A stretch of 64,000 nucleotides of DNA from Armigeres subalbatus (lineage: Eukaryota; Arthropoda; Insecta; Diptera; Culicidae). A program made the translations under genes and the position numbers. Location: contig NC_085140.1 in NCBI RefSeq assembly GCF_024139115.2, forward strand, positions 321,101,259 through 321,165,258, written 5' to 3'. The notes beneath the pieces were generated by a model. The model was not told where the DNA came from, searched no databases, and was given only the letters and a program-made list of their open reading frames with translations. Of this stretch, positions 10,261-21,911 are shown one piece after another; the stretch's first letter is position 1, and every line of letters starts with the position of its first letter.

Positions 10261-11880
10261 TTAATAAATTACATTAGTTAGTTTTGCTGGGGATTCAGTC
10301 CAAGCTTTCGGTCACTGTTCACCGCTTCTGTGCATGTAATTTATTACACGTGACAATTGTCTTCAGCGAGTCAAAGTTATTCGCATATCATTACCCTTGC
10401 TGTGCGATCGTCGTCAGTGGACTCCCTGCCGCCGCCTATCCTCTATCCCTGGGGGGATATTTCAAATAAAACCACTCTCGTCGAACCTGGCATTAACCGG
10501 CCCTTTAGTCATGGTGGGTGGGTGGATGGTGATGCTTGTGGAGGTTGGTAGTTGTCTACTTACCGAATTAGCAAACAGATTCGAATCTGTAGGAGTCAGC
10601 TGAGGTTGATCCTTTTGTACCGCAGTTGGTGATGAATGGAGCGAAGATTCCAACTAGATAGGGGAAAATGGCCCAACATGAATCCATTTGCGCCTTCTCG
10701 GAAAAAGTGCCTTTATCTGAGCAGACATTTTTTATACAACAAGGTAAATTCGAAAAATGTTGAACAATTAACACTTTTTCCCATTGTTGAACGCACGTAT
10801 ATTCTTTATGGATGTACAACAGCAGGCGACATTTGGTGATGTTTCCTATTCGTTTAAAGTTTGAGTTCCAAAGCTCAACTTAATATTTGTTAACCATATA
10901 AATTATACAATACATGGACACTGACACTGTATTATGCTTTTGCATCAATCAAACCTCATGGTTCGTCTCAGTTCACCTTCCCCTCAGCTGTACCGGCTGG
11001 TGGAGAACTTTTTCGCGCTATGAGTGGGAAATGTTCGCACACTGTAAACAGAACCAGTGCAACCATCGATGGGTTGCCAACGGTAAAGGCTGGTCGTGGG
11101 TGTCAAATTGGGCGAGCCAGCTTGATGACTGAGGCGTGAAAATAGAATTTTCCTAGCGATGCGGCAGAAGACAGACAGATAGACAGATAGCTCCAGCGTC
11201 AAACCGGGCACAATTTTGCCAGATTCGAAATCTGCATAAAATGTTATGCAAATTAACTGTTTGTGGAAGAAGTTTTTGTATGCTGGGAAAGTTGTTAAGG
11301 ATGCTTTCACTTGCTTTGGTTCCACTGTCTTTCTTTGCCTTTCTTTGAGAACATGGGTGGTGAGTGTGGGTGGGGAAAGAAATCACCAACTTTGGGACAG
11401 CTGACGAAGTAGAAATTGGAAAACTATACCAGTTAAGAAATAATCGGATTCTGTTAATGTTTTCACAATGGGAATGAATCAAATTGAAACAAAACAAAAC
11501 GGGTATTTCGTCGCAGGTTTATGGTAAATATATCTTTTCAGGGTTAATTCCCATATAAGGCTTCAAAACCAACGAAAGTTGCAATTTATCTAAGATCACA
11601 AACGAGATTGATTCTTCGTCTGCAGTCGAAATGAATGAGCTGATGTTGAATCATCGTCAATGTCTAGTATTTTTTGGTGTAGAACTCAACTAGGTAAGCA
11701 CTATATGAAACAATGTTTCGTAAATGGCTTCAAAGGATAATTCCTCTATTATAGACGCATTCTATGACTTTTCGGTGGTTCAAAGAATAGCCAAAAGAAC
11801 ATGAAGAAGAAGAGCAACAAAATAAAATGAAGATGAATAAAAGTAACATAAATAATAAATAGACTGAATGTTAACAACTA
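10261..11880. other. Intergenic DNA downstream of OBP gene 1, no gene recognised
   Basis: Several open frames of 60-115 codons on both strands overlap one another here without any recognisable domain, signal peptide or repeat. The GC content is a little higher around 10390-10640. It could include regulatory DNA or exons too short to recognise, but I cannot support a gene. Confidence 0.4.
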
Positions 11881-11895
11881 TTTCTCAAAACAAAC

Positions 11896-11901
11896 TTTAT
11901 T
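11896..11901 (-). terminator. Polyadenylation signal AATAAA of OBP gene 1
   Basis: On the minus strand AATAAA occurs about 30 nt past the stop codon of the gene ending at 11931, the expected place for a short 3' UTR. Confidence 0.6.
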
Positions 11902-11930
11902 CTATAATATCAAACTATTTGCTTCAATCA

Positions 11931-12764
11931 TTAGCTACTATCAGTAATGAATTGCTTACACCTTAGTTGTTGCGAGGCGAACACTTGACCCACATCCTCC
12001 AGCGGCAGGAACGACTGAATACAGTTCATGAAGGTGTTGAACATGATGGTAACATGACCGGAGCTGCAGTAAGTTTTGGCAACCTCGGCTGCGCATTGAC
12101 GCGTTTCTGGGCAGATGATGGCCGGCACTCCGTACTGGGCGTAAATCTTGTCCAGCTGAATTCCGTCAACCACCGAATAGTAGCCCCCTCCGACGGCCCA
12201 CACGAACAACCCATTGGGGTAGTTTGGCTCCTTCAAAAGGTTGCCTTGACAATACTGGTGCAGAATTTCATCCGACAGACCCAGAGCACTGACGTCGAAT
12301 TCCAACAGATTGGTGATTTCCAGAGCTGTTTTTGGGATGAACTGATCAGCAGCAACTAAATTTCCTCGTTCGTGGAAGTAGCACATGAAACTGTCGTAAG
12401 CTCGCGAGTAAATATCACTTGGGTTTCTGCTAAGCGCTTTTTCTACACAACGATCAGTCCGTTCGACGTACGTCGTATCTGTTGGGCAAGGTCTGAAGAA
12501 TTTACCCAGCACACGTTCAACCGGACCCGAGTCATCGTTGTAGGCATTTAAATTGAGCATGGTGCAGCGTATTAGAAGTTTGACCTCTTGTTTACACGGG
12601 AATCCTTGCTTGTAGTACCTCGAAATGGTCTTGTCCGATATTAGAAAATATTGAGCGCACTCGCGCAGTCCGGTATCGAAGCTTTTTCTTGTTTCTTTGT
12701 GGGGTAAACCGACAGTTAGCACTACGAAAAGGCTCATTAGAATAGACGATACTAAACGTCTCAT
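11931..12764 (-). CDS. Two-domain (atypical) odorant-binding-protein-like secreted protein, gene 1
   Basis: A single-exon gene of 277 residues. The chosen start gives MRRLVSSILMSLFVVLTVGLP, a typical signal peptide. An in-frame Met lies 19 codons upstream (12821), but that is upstream of the predicted transcription start, so I reject it. The mature protein has two helical, cysteine-containing halves. Half 1 has six cysteines (in REC, FPC, IRC, RPC, DRC, FMC); half 2 has six (in YCQ, IIC, RQC, TYC, NC, LRC). This is the pattern of two tandem PBP/GOBP folds, as in mosquito-specific two-domain OBPs. Such proteins are secreted and are thought to carry small hydrophobic ligands; the ligand here is unknown. 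It is clearly homologous to the genes at 33218, 50385 and 62164 (shared SF.TALRECAQYFLIS-like and RCTM.NLNAY-like stretches). Long-form D7 salivary proteins are the main alternative but fit less well. Confidence 0.8.
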   Translation of the reverse strand: MRRLVSSILMSLFVVLTVGLPHKETRKSFDTGLRECAQYFLISDKTISRYYKQGFPCKQEVKLLIRCTMLNLNAYNDDSGPVERVLGKFFRPCPTDTTYVERTDRCVEKALSRNPSDIYSRAYDSFMCYFHERGNLVAADQFIPKTALEITNLLEFDVSALGLSDEILHQYCQGNLLKEPNYPNGLFVWAVGGGYYSVVDGIQLDKIYAQYGVPAIICPETRQCAAEVAKTYCSSGHVTIMFNTFMNCIQSFLPLEDVGQVFASQQLRCKQFITDSS

Positions 12765-12840
12765 GGTTGTCTGCAGATTGTAGCCGGATTGAATGTTTGC
12801 ACTGAGCTTGAAGAGCATCATTGGATGATATATAAATGTG
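12765..12840 (-). promoter_or_regulatory. Core promoter of OBP gene 1 (TATA box plus TCAGT initiator)
   Basis: Reading the minus strand, a TATA-like box (atttatatat, about 12838-12829) is followed about 30 bp later by TCAGTG (12805-12800), the arthropod initiator. Transcription would start near 12803, giving a leader of about 40 nt before the ATG at 12764. Confidence 0.65.
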
Positions 12841-12865
12841 ATTGATTACCAGGAAATACGTGCTG

Positions 12866-13400
12866 ATTGTTTGGATGGGTAGCCAGAGTTGGAAATTATA
12901 ACGAAGAGTTACAACAAGTGAGAAGCGTTGGTACGTTCAGCAAAAGCGAACGCAAACGGCACGTCCTGTATGAGATAATTTTGATTCATTTGGTAATGTT
13001 GTTCAGAGAGTGCGTTTCGTTTCGTGTGGTTATGATATGTATAAACATCATTCCTATCCTGTTGTAAATATCTCACTTTGCTAGGAATTACGTTTTCCTC
13101 AATTAGTACTTCTAGTTATTGTAAACTTTGTCTCTTGAAAGCCATTGCAAACGCGCGGAAGTTTACGTCGCGTGCACGTAAGTGATGCAAAAAGTACACA
13201 TACGATGCACATGCGCTTGCCTGCATCATCCCAATTATTGTTAGGTATTTCCTATCGTAATTGCAGACATGTGGCATTTTAAAAGCGCTTTGTAGAATTT
13301 GTCCTAATGATCTGATCATCGGCTGCTATATTTCAAGAAGACTTGAGATTTTCGAAATTTGAACAAACTTTGATTCATTTTACAAAAAAATTATTCAGCT
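12866..13400. other. 5' flank of OBP gene 1, no gene seen
   Basis: Only short frames without domains. It probably includes upstream regulatory DNA of gene 1, but no specific site can be named. Confidence 0.35.
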
Positions 13401-13404
13401 CTTT

Positions 13405-13645
13405 TTAAGTGGAATAAGACGGGTGTAGTACAATTTTATTTTATTCCACCAGCTCGTATTACCTTTACATATACGTATTTCGAGCTCAACTGTAAGGTCG
13501 TTTTCAATGTCTCGTACTTGGCTCGACTTCAAGTACAAAACACTGAAGACGACCTTACAGTTGAGGTCGAAATACGTATATATATGTAAAAGTAATACGA
13601 GGTGGTGGAATTAAATGGAATTGTACTAAACTCGTCTTATGAAGT
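13405..13645. mobile_element. Palindromic MITE, complete head-to-head copy
   Basis: The left arm (about 13417-13520) and right arm (about 13525-13638) are inverted copies: 'acgtatttcga.ctcaactgta' meets 'tacagttgaggtcgaaatacgt', and the outer ends share taagacg.gt.tagtacaatt. The unit can fold into a hairpin of about 230 nt. Single arms occur at 6837-6985 and 17376-17500. No coding capacity. Confidence 0.65.
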
Positions 13646-13649
13646 GGAT

Positions 13650-13960
13650 GATTCATTGTTAATGATTCGAACGATTGAATATTTTCCAACAAAACTAGTG
13701 TTCTATGATAGAACGCTAGTTTTATTGGAAAATATCTTCTATCAGTTCTATTCTAAGCCATTTTGTTGTTCAATACATTCACAAGGTTGTAATCTAATTG
13801 TCTGATTCAACTGATACAACTATTAGATAGCTCAGATTCTATTCTAATGTGAAGAGATAACTCATTGATTAAATTCGTAAAGCATGGAATCGTTAATTCC
13901 TTTATTGACTTTTTATTGGCTTACATCTAAACAGATAACACTGAATCAAAATATGGACTC
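13650..13960. other. AT-rich spacer, nothing recognised
   Basis: It contains a short inverted pair (aaaactagtgttctatgat / gaacgctagtttt around 13690-13725) with a loop of about 10 nt, but no gene. Confidence 0.35.
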
Positions 13961-13970
13961 TACTATGTAC

Positions 13971-16030
13971 TAAGGGTATGCGATAACACACTTTTTCCTA
14001 ACGAAACGAAACGAAAATGCCTATGCTGATTCGATACGAATCGAAACAAAATATAGATTTACTTCCGAGATTTCGAAACGATACGAAATCAAGGTCCATT
14101 GAATTCGAAATTTTACGAAACGAAACGAAATTTTAATTTTTTTCCGCCGATTTTTTTTTTTGAGTTGGTTGTTATTATATATACGCAATTCTAATTTAAC
14201 TTTTTCGAAGCTAAATATCTGTTTTGCAACCAATAGAGCTATAATTACAGAAGAAGCAGTATGTGATAAATTGCCGCGTTCCCGTTTATATACTATTGGC
14301 GATAAGGCGATACCCCAGCATTTTTGTCGCTTTCAAATTAATTCATCGTGGAGCGAGTGGTCCTGAATTTGATCATTTTTTTATCTGTTCAGTTTTATAT
14401 CAGTAAGTATGTAATAATATAGAAATTGTTGTGTGGTTGTCCTTGTATATGTGTGTGCATATGAGGCATGCAAAAAGCCCATGACTCCGCAATGTTCCTT
14501 ACATATTGTGCAAATAGTAAAAAATGATTAATTGTACACATCGTGGTTGCTAATCATAATTGGCCGAGAAACAGCGAATATGTAGAGCTTACCAATTAAA
14601 TAATCTCCTTGGGATAAAAAAATCTCATTGTTCTTGCTTCGAAGTTTCCAATTCATGACCAATAACGATGCTGGTCACGTCCTTACAGTCATCACATTTT
14701 TGAATTTGATCACATTTGAGTAGCTGCATTACCAAATCGGTCCAAATTGAGCTGCTAGGGTTGACACTCATTGTTATAAGAGACAGAGGAATGCTCTGCA
14801 TATCCGTGAGCGCCACGGGAAAGAAATCGTTGGTTAGTTGAAAAGGTAATTCATGTGAAGCCACCTTGGTAAGCGACTAAACGAAGTTATTTTGGAAACC
14901 CGAAGACGAAAACTGTGTTTCAAATCAATCCGACACATAGTCATTGTGCTTCGTTTAGTAAACTTCTACAACACGATTGATTCTGCACTACATAATTTTG
15001 TGCTCTTCGATGCAGACATTATTTTTTTCATCTCGTATTCTCCCGCACTAGCTAGCATGACCAGCATCAACACGATCGATAGCACTCTGATTAAAAAAAT
15101 GTATGCTCACGAGGCAGATATTTTTCAGTTTGCGTTTCCTAGACTAGCTGCCGTCCCATGATTAGCAGCAACACGATCGATTCTGCACTCATATTGTGCA
15201 AATAGTCAAATAATATCACAGAGTTTAAATCTTGTGGGCTGTATGTACATTTCGATGATTCGCCTAATATTGACTGTTGTGTTGAGTGCCTTCAATCCAC
15301 TTACTTTTAGGTAAGATTCTAATTGTTGCTTAAACGTAAAACGTTGCATTATGTTTTCCTTAGGGCCTTCCTTACTCTTAAGCGGTGCTTACTCATGCGC
15401 TTAAACCTGGTTTGAGGCCTAAGCGGAGGTGAACAAATTGGCCTTTAATAAGAAAGAGGCGCTAAAAACTTAAAAGGGCCCTAGGAATCCACGCCACGAC
15501 TTTGCCGCTTTAACAAAGTTATACTTATCTGATTTATTATATCCAATTAAATATACACTCTAAGCCTGACGTCTTAAATATTGAGTCGGATCACTATTGT
15601 AAAACATAAGATAGAATAGTTAAAGATACTTTTTGTTTTCTTTTAGATATTTCTAACAAAACACCAAAGACGTTTCATAGAAGAAAACATATCACGTATG
15701 TGTCGACTCATAATGGGATTATGTAGTAAGCGTTAATAGAAAAAGCTGTATAACATAAAAATGTAAAATCATAAAGCTGTTTTTTATGATTTTGTTCAGC
15801 GGCGCAGCCAAATTTTTTGATAATATAAAGTATGGTTCAAGTTTAAATTTGTTTCGAAATTCCGCGAAATTTCGTTAAATTTCGTTAGAAGCTAGTTTTT
15901 TCTAGCGAAATTTTTGTAATTTTACGAAACGAAACGAAATCAAGAAGTCAGATTTCGCCATGCTCAAATTCCGCGGAATTTCGTTTCGAACCACCTGAAA
16001 CGAAATTTTTCGAAATACCGCATATGCTTA
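13971..16030. mobile_element. Second hAT-like element, 2.06 kb, with 8-bp target duplication
   Basis: The left end TAAGGGTATGCGATA and the reverse complement of the right end TAAGCATATGCGGTA match at 12 of 15 positions. CTATGTAC flanks both sides exactly (13963-13970, 16031-16038). Dense inverted 'cgaaacgaaa' / 'tttcgtttcg' subterminal repeats fill 13990-14150 and 15846-16020, as in many hAT elements. The interior (14160-15845) lacks a recognisable hAT transposase. It includes a 79-codon minus-strand frame at 14625-14864 with no known domain, and a frame at 14892-15161. Target duplication and subterminal repeats are seen; the hAT assignment is inferred from them. Confidence 0.65.
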
Positions 16031-16044
16031 CTATGTACAGTTCG

Positions 16045-16260
16045 AGGTCACATCTCTCATCCTCGGTTACGCCACACGCACGCCAAATCGATTGGTGCTT
16101 GGTTCGCCCACACATCCTGCTGCAGTCCACGCCTTCCAATACCTGCCGGGTCGGCAGCGAATATCATCTTGGTATGGTATTTGTCCGGTATTCTTGCAAC
16201 ATGCCCAGCCCATTGTACCCTTCCAGCTTTAGCAACCGAGGTTCATCCTTTGCAGCCATC
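16045..16260 (-). pseudogene. RTE-type reverse-transcriptase C-terminal relic
   Basis: The minus strand encodes a stretch reading VQWAGHVARIPDKYHTK, the conserved C-terminal 'rWAGHvaRm' motif of RTE and related ORF2 proteins, followed by a sequence like that of the RTE tail at 36691-36950. Flanking catalytic domains are absent, so it is a dead fragment. The 191-codon frame on the opposite strand (16024-16599) is its antisense shadow. Confidence 0.6.
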
Positions 16261-16585
16261 AGCGAGAATCCATGGTGGGGCATCATGGCCATTTTTGCAA
16301 ATCAATGGTTTTTCGAAACCATTTGGGGTGCCAAACAACTGTGCAGAATTAGAGCCCTATTGGTTGCTCCCTCGCTTTCCGCATCGCGTCTTAAGTTTGT
16401 ATGGGAATTAGCATTTTTTGTAGTGATCGTAAACCCATCTCTGGACAAACTTCATGGTTTCACAAGACATTTCAATAGAGATTTTTTCAATGTACTTAAG
16501 TGGTGCATGTTCTGTTCCGTGGCGTTCAGGGAATCTGGTTTACCAGGCAACTTTTTGATGCATTTTGAAACCCATCCTGTATCGT

Positions 16586-17299
16586 ATCATGAAGTTTGAG
16601 ACGTCGCAAGATGGCTTTCGAATTAAAACGAAAAGTGGCCACTTCCCCGGGGGAATAAGGTCCCCGGAATGCTACGGAACCTGACCAGAACCACTCAGGT
16701 ACCTCAAATTATACCCTATAGAGCTCGATTCGCAAAATCATGAAGTTTGAGTCGTCGCAAGATGGGTTTCGGATCGAATAAAAAAGTGGCCACTTCCCCG
16801 GGGGAACCAGGTCCCCGGAATGCCACGGAACCCGACCAAAACCACCCAGGTACCTCCAATTAGACTCTATTGAGCTCGTTTCGCAAAATCATGAAGTGTC
16901 AGACGTCGCAAGATGGGTTTCGGATCAAATCAAAAAGTGGCCACTTCTCGGAGGAACCAGGTCCCCGGAATTCCGCAGAACCTGTCCAAACCCACCAGGG
17001 AACCTTGAAAAGGCACTATTGAACATGTCTTGTGACTTCATAAAGTAGGATACGTCAAAAAATTAGTTTTAAGACTTTTAGCAAGGTCATTTGATTTGAG
17101 AAAAAAAAAGGTACCCTACTCGACCCCGGAATTATTTTGGAACCAGATGGCCAATGCCAATTCTCAGGTTTGAAAACTAGAGACCTAGCCGGTTCGTTAG
17201 GTAGGTGAATCGTCAAAATCGGTTGAGAATCAACGGAGTTATGCTTTTTTGAAGTCATCTTTTAGTGCCTAAAAAGTATCAAGGGAGGATAAGGGTTAA
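16586..17299. mobile_element. One-sided TTAA element with a 151-bp tandem repeat, relative of the 18-22 kb foldback
   Basis: Three units of a 151-bp repeat start at 16586, 16737 and 16888, each opening with atcatgaagt.t.ag.cgtcg and carrying 'ggtccccggaat'. They are followed by a terminal segment (about 17100-17295) whose words (ccggaatta..., ...accagatggccaa, ...aaatcggtt.agaa) parallel the inverted ends of the 4.3-kb element at 18018-22323. It ends ...ataagggTTAA at 17299, the same terminal word as that element. The opposite end is missing or not recognisable. Confidence 0.5.
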
Positions 17300-17375
17300 T
17301 GTAAAAACCCGGACAAGAAGGTTTTGCTCTTTAACAACCAGCCCGGTAGTGCTGGCAGAAACATTGATTTCTTCA

Positions 17376-17500
17376 CCTGTCATAAGACGAGTTTAAACAA
17401 TCCCATTGAATTCCACCACTTAATTGTATCTTGACAGATACGTATTTCGACCTCAACAGTAAGGCCGTCTTCAGTGTCTCGTACTTGACTCGACTTGATT
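17376..17500. mobile_element. Half copy of the palindromic MITE family
   Basis: It carries taagacgagttta, 'cagatacgtatttcgacctc' and 'cttcagtgtctcgtacttga', as in the arms at 13405-13645. One arm only. Confidence 0.55.
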
Positions 17501-17504
17501 TCTT

Positions 17505-18013
17505 GCACACGGTTTGAACAATCCATCTTCGAAGCGTTGTAACATTTTTGGTAGACGTGCCAGCAACGTACCTTCTTCAGCAAAGTCTTTCGGCATTCTT
17601 CAGACTATATGCAAACGTATTGAGTGACGTGATTGGCGATAAATTAAAGCCGATAGGAGCAAAAATACAAAAAGCAACCGATCGAGCCCATCTTTTGCAT
17701 AGATAATTGGGGGCCAAAAAAAACCTTGATCTCACTTGACTAACAACCCCATCTGACTCTCTTAGTTTGGATGTCCTGGGCACAGATAGACCGCTGTCAA
17801 TTGCATGAAACGTCAACAATCGTCAATTCAGATTTTACTTTTGAACTCTATTCATGTTGTTCAAGATCGAATTAGAAGCAAATTAATGATCTTGATGCAA
17901 TATTGATTGTTTATTAATTAAGTTTTCAATCAATAGAACTCATTAGTCATATTGGGGACTTGCATAATTTAAATTACACATTGATCAAGGTTGACATTGG
18001 ATGTTTTACGATG
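17505..18013. other. AT-rich spacer, nothing recognised
   Basis: Short overlapping frames without domains; no repeat structure seen. It ends at the TTAA target of the foldback element. Confidence 0.35.
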
Positions 18014-18017
18014 TTAA

Positions 18018-18426
18018 CCCTTATAAGGTATACGTCAGATGGTAGGGGTAAAAATTAACTTAAAAATTGAATATCTCTGGCGTTTCTGAGCCGATTTGTA
18101 TAATTTTTTCTCAGAGGAAGCGGATAGGTTTCTAGATTATGACAAGTGACTTAAAATTAGGATTGGCCACTTGGTCCCAGAGTTATTCCGGATTGTATTG
18201 GGGTAGTTTTTTTTCCTGGTGGGTATTGACGACTGAAACTTTAGTCTATGCTGTTAAAATGACCTAATACTGTGATTGGTTAACTCGGGAATGTATATCG
18301 GACATGTTCTGCCCGTGATGGAACTTTTTCTAACCATTCTAGGGATTATTTGCCCTTCCGGAACCGGCTATAAGGGATCTATATCCCGTAATGGCCAATT
18401 TGGAAAGGAAATTCCAAATATGACTT
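18018..18426 (+). repeat. Left inverted end of the foldback element
   Basis: About 409 bp, matching the reverse complement of 21912-22323 nearly throughout. Landmarks are atatctctggcgtttctgag, a 'gtagttttttttcctggtgg' box, and ccggaaccggctataaggga. The right arm differs by occasional substitutions and short indels. Confidence 0.8.
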
Positions 18427-19930
18427 GCGACACATCATATGTCATAATTTTGCGATCAGGAGCTCGAAAGTGACCTCCAGGAATTGTTATGGCCAAACCT
18501 GGCCACATTGTCATGGTCCTAGGGCACCCGGAATCCGGTCCCGGTGGACCACTTTTGCGAAAATTCCAAATATGGCTTGCGACACATCATATGTCATAAT
18601 TTTGCGATCAGGAGCTCGAAAATGACCTCCAGGAATTGATATGGCCTAACCTGGCCACATTGACATGGTCCTAGGGCATCCGGAATCCGGTCCCGGTGGA
18701 ACACTTTTGCGAAAATTCCAAATATGGCTTGCGACACATCATATGTCACAATCTTGCGATCATGAGCTCAAAAATTACCTCCAGGAATTGATATGGCCTA
18801 ACCTGGCCACATTGACATGTTCCTAGGGCACCCGGAATCGGGTTCCGGTGGACCACTTTTGCAAAAATTCCAAATATGGCTTGCGACACATCATATGTCA
18901 TAATTTTGCGACCAGGAGCTCGAGAGTGACCTCCGGGTATTGATATGGCCAAACCTGGCCACATTGACATGGTCCTAGGCACCCGGAATCCGGACCCGGT
19001 GGACCACTTATGCGAAAATTCCAAATATGGCTTGCGACACACCATATGTCATAATTTTGCGATCAGGAGCTCGAGGGTGACCTCCTGTAATTGATATGGC
19101 CTAACCTGGCCACATTGACATGGATCTAAGGCACCCGGAATCCGGTCCCGGTGGACCACTTTTGCAAAAATTCCAAATATGGCTTGCGACACATCATATC
19201 TCATAATTTTGAGATCAGGAGCTCGAAAATGACCTCCTGGAATTGATATGGCCAAACCTGGCCACATTGACATGCTCCTAGGGCACCCGGAATCCGGTCC
19301 CGGTGGACCACTTTTGCGAAAATTCCAAATAAGGCTTGCGACACATCATATGTCATAATTTTGCGATCAGGAGCTCAAAAATGACCTCCAGGAATTGATA
19401 TGGCCAATCCTGGCCACATTGACATGGTCCTAGGGCATCCGGAATCCGGTCCCAGTGGAACACTTTGCGAAAATTCCAAATATGGCGATACATCATATGT
19501 CACAATCTTGCGATCAGGAGCTCAAAAATGACCTCCAGGAATTGATATGGCTAACATGGCCACATTGACATATTCCTAGAGCACCCGGAATCGGGTTCCG
19601 GTGGACCACTTTTGCAAAAATTTCAAATATTGCTTGCGACACATCATATGTCATAATTTTGCGACCAGGAGCTCGAGAGTGATCTCCTGTAATTGATAAT
19701 AATTGAATTTCAAATATTGCTTGCGAAACATCCGATGTCATAATTTTGCGATCAAGAGAGTGACATCCAGGAATTGATATGGCCAAACCTGACCATATTG
19801 TCGTGGTCCTAGGGCATCCGGAATCCGGTCCCGTTGGACCAATTTTGCGAAAGTTCCAAATTTGACTTGCGACACATCCGATGTCATAATTTTGCGATCA
19901 GGAGCGCGAAAGTGAACTCTGGGAAACCTC
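18427..19930 (+). repeat. 152-bp satellite array, forward orientation (~10 units)
   Basis: Unit starts at gcgacacatcatatgtca fall at 18427, 18579, 18731, 18883, 19034 and 19186, giving spacings of 151-152 bp. Later units (19480-19870) are shortened or rearranged. Each unit contains the near-palindrome ccggaatccgg, a 'cctagggca' box and 'tggccacattgacatg'. Confidence 0.85.
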
Positions 19931-21911
19931 CGCAAAATTGGTCCACCGGGACTGGATTCCGGATGCCTTGGGACCATGTCATTGTGGCCAGGTTTGGCCA
20001 TATCAATTCTTGGAGGTCACTCTCGAGCTTCTGATTGCAAAATTATGACATATGATGTGTCGCAAGCCATATTTGGAACTTTCGCAAAAGTGGTCCACCG
20101 GAACTGAATTGCGGATGCCCTAGGACCATAACAATGTGGCCGTGTTAGACCATATCAATTCCCGGAGGTCACTGTTGAGCTCCTGATCGCAAAATGATTT
20201 CATATGATGTGTCGCAAGCCATATTTGGAATTTTCGCTAAAGTGGTCCACCGGGACCGGATTCCGGGTGCTCTACGACCATGTCAATGTGGCCAGGGTAA
20301 ACCATATCAATTCCCGGAGGTCACTCTTGAGCTCCTGATCGCAAAATTATTTCATATGATGTGTCGCAAGCAATATTTGGAATTTTCGCAAAATTGGTCC
20401 ACTGGGACCGGATTCCGATGCCCTAGGGCCATGACAATGTGGCTGGTTAGACCAAATCAATTCTTTGACGTCACTTTCGAGTTCTTGATCGCAGAATTAT
20501 TTCATATGATGTGTCGCAAGCCATATTTGGAATTTTCGAAAAAGTGGTCCACCGGGACCGGATTCCGGGTGCCCTAGGACCATGTCAATGTGGCCAGGTT
20601 AGGCCATATCAATTACAGGAGGTCACCCTCGAGCTCCTGATCGCAAAATTATGAGATATGATGTGTCGCAGGCCATATTTGGAATTTTCGCAAAAGTGGT
20701 CTACCGGGACCGGATTCCGGGTGCCCTAGGGCCATGTCAATGTGGCCAGGTGAGGCCATATCAATTACAAGAGTTCACTCTCGAGCTCCTGATCGCAAAA
20801 TTATGACATATGATGTGTCACAAGCCATATTTGGAATTTTCGCAAAAGTGTTCCACTGGGACCGGATTCCGATGCCCTAGGACCATGTCAATGTGGCCAG
20901 GTTTGGCCATATCAATTCCTGGAGGTCACCCTCACATATCAATTACAGGAGCTCACTCTTGAGCTCCTGATCGCAAAAGTATGACATATGATGTGTCGCA
21001 AGCCTTATTTGGAATTTTCGCAAAAGTGTTCCACCGGGACCGGATTCCGGATGCCCTAGGACCATGTCAATGTGGCCAGGTTTGGCCATAACAATTCCTG
21101 GAGGTCATTTACGAGCTCCTGATCGCAAAATTATGACATATGATGTGTAGCTAGCAGGCCATATTTGGAATTTTCGCAAAAGTGGTCCACCGGGACCGGA
21201 TTCCGGGTGCCCTAGGACCATGTCAATGTGGCCAGGTTAGGCCATAACAATTCCTGGAGGTCATTTTCGAGCTCCTGATCGCAAAATTACGACATATGAT
21301 GTGTCGCAGGCCATATTTAGAATTTTCACAAAAGTGGTCCACCGGGACCGGATTCCGGGTGCCCTAGGACCATGTCAATGTGGCCAGGTTAGGCCATATC
21401 AATTACAGGAGTTCACTCTCGAGCTCCTGATCGCAAAATTATGACATATGATGTGTCACAAGCCATATTTGGAATTTTCGCAAAAGTGGTCCAACGGGTC
21501 CGGATTCCGGATGCCCTAGGACCATGTCAATGTGGCCAGGTTTGGCCATAACAATTCCTGGAGGTCATTTTCGAGCTCCTGATCGCAAAATTATGACATA
21601 TGATGTGTCGCAAGCCATATTTGGAATTTTTGCAAAAGTGGTCCACCGGGTCCGGATTCCGGGTGCCCAAGGACCATGTCAATGTGGCCAGGATTGGCCA
21701 TAACAATTCCTGGAGGTCATTTTCGAGCTCCTGATCGCAAAATTATAACATATGATGTGTCGCAAGCCATATTTGGAATTTTCGTAAAAGTGGTCCACCG
21801 GGACCGGATTCCGGGTGCCCTAGGACCATGCCAATGTGGCCATGTTTTGCCATATCAATTCCTGGAGGTCTCTTTCGAGCTCCTGATCGCAAAATTTGAC
21901 ATATGATGTGT
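19931..21911 (-). repeat. 152-bp satellite array, inverted orientation (~13 units)
   Basis: The same unit in reverse complement, with atgatgtgtcgcaagcc anchors at 20061, 20213, 20365 and 20515, giving spacings of 150-152 bp. The orientation switches near 19925-19940, where a forward unit breaks off after 'agtgaactctggga'. One unit near 20930 carries a local duplication and one near 21150 a small insertion ('agctag'). Confidence 0.85.

Noticed and set aside
11967..12359. Plus-strand frames opposite the OBP genes (also 33659-33997 and 50639-50977)
   Set aside because: Antisense shadows of clear minus-strand coding sequences with signal peptides and promoters.
12765..12821. Upstream Met (12821) as start of OBP gene 1
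   Set aside because: It lies upstream of the TCAGT initiator and only about 10 bp from the TATA box, and it would bury the signal peptide 19 residues inside the protein.
16024..16599. 191-codon plus-strand frame
   Set aside because: It begins antisense to an RTE reverse-transcriptase relic and runs into non-coding repeat DNA; no domain.
18427..21911. CRISPR-like array
   Set aside because: Units are 152 bp and contiguous with no unique spacers, and the genome is eukaryotic.
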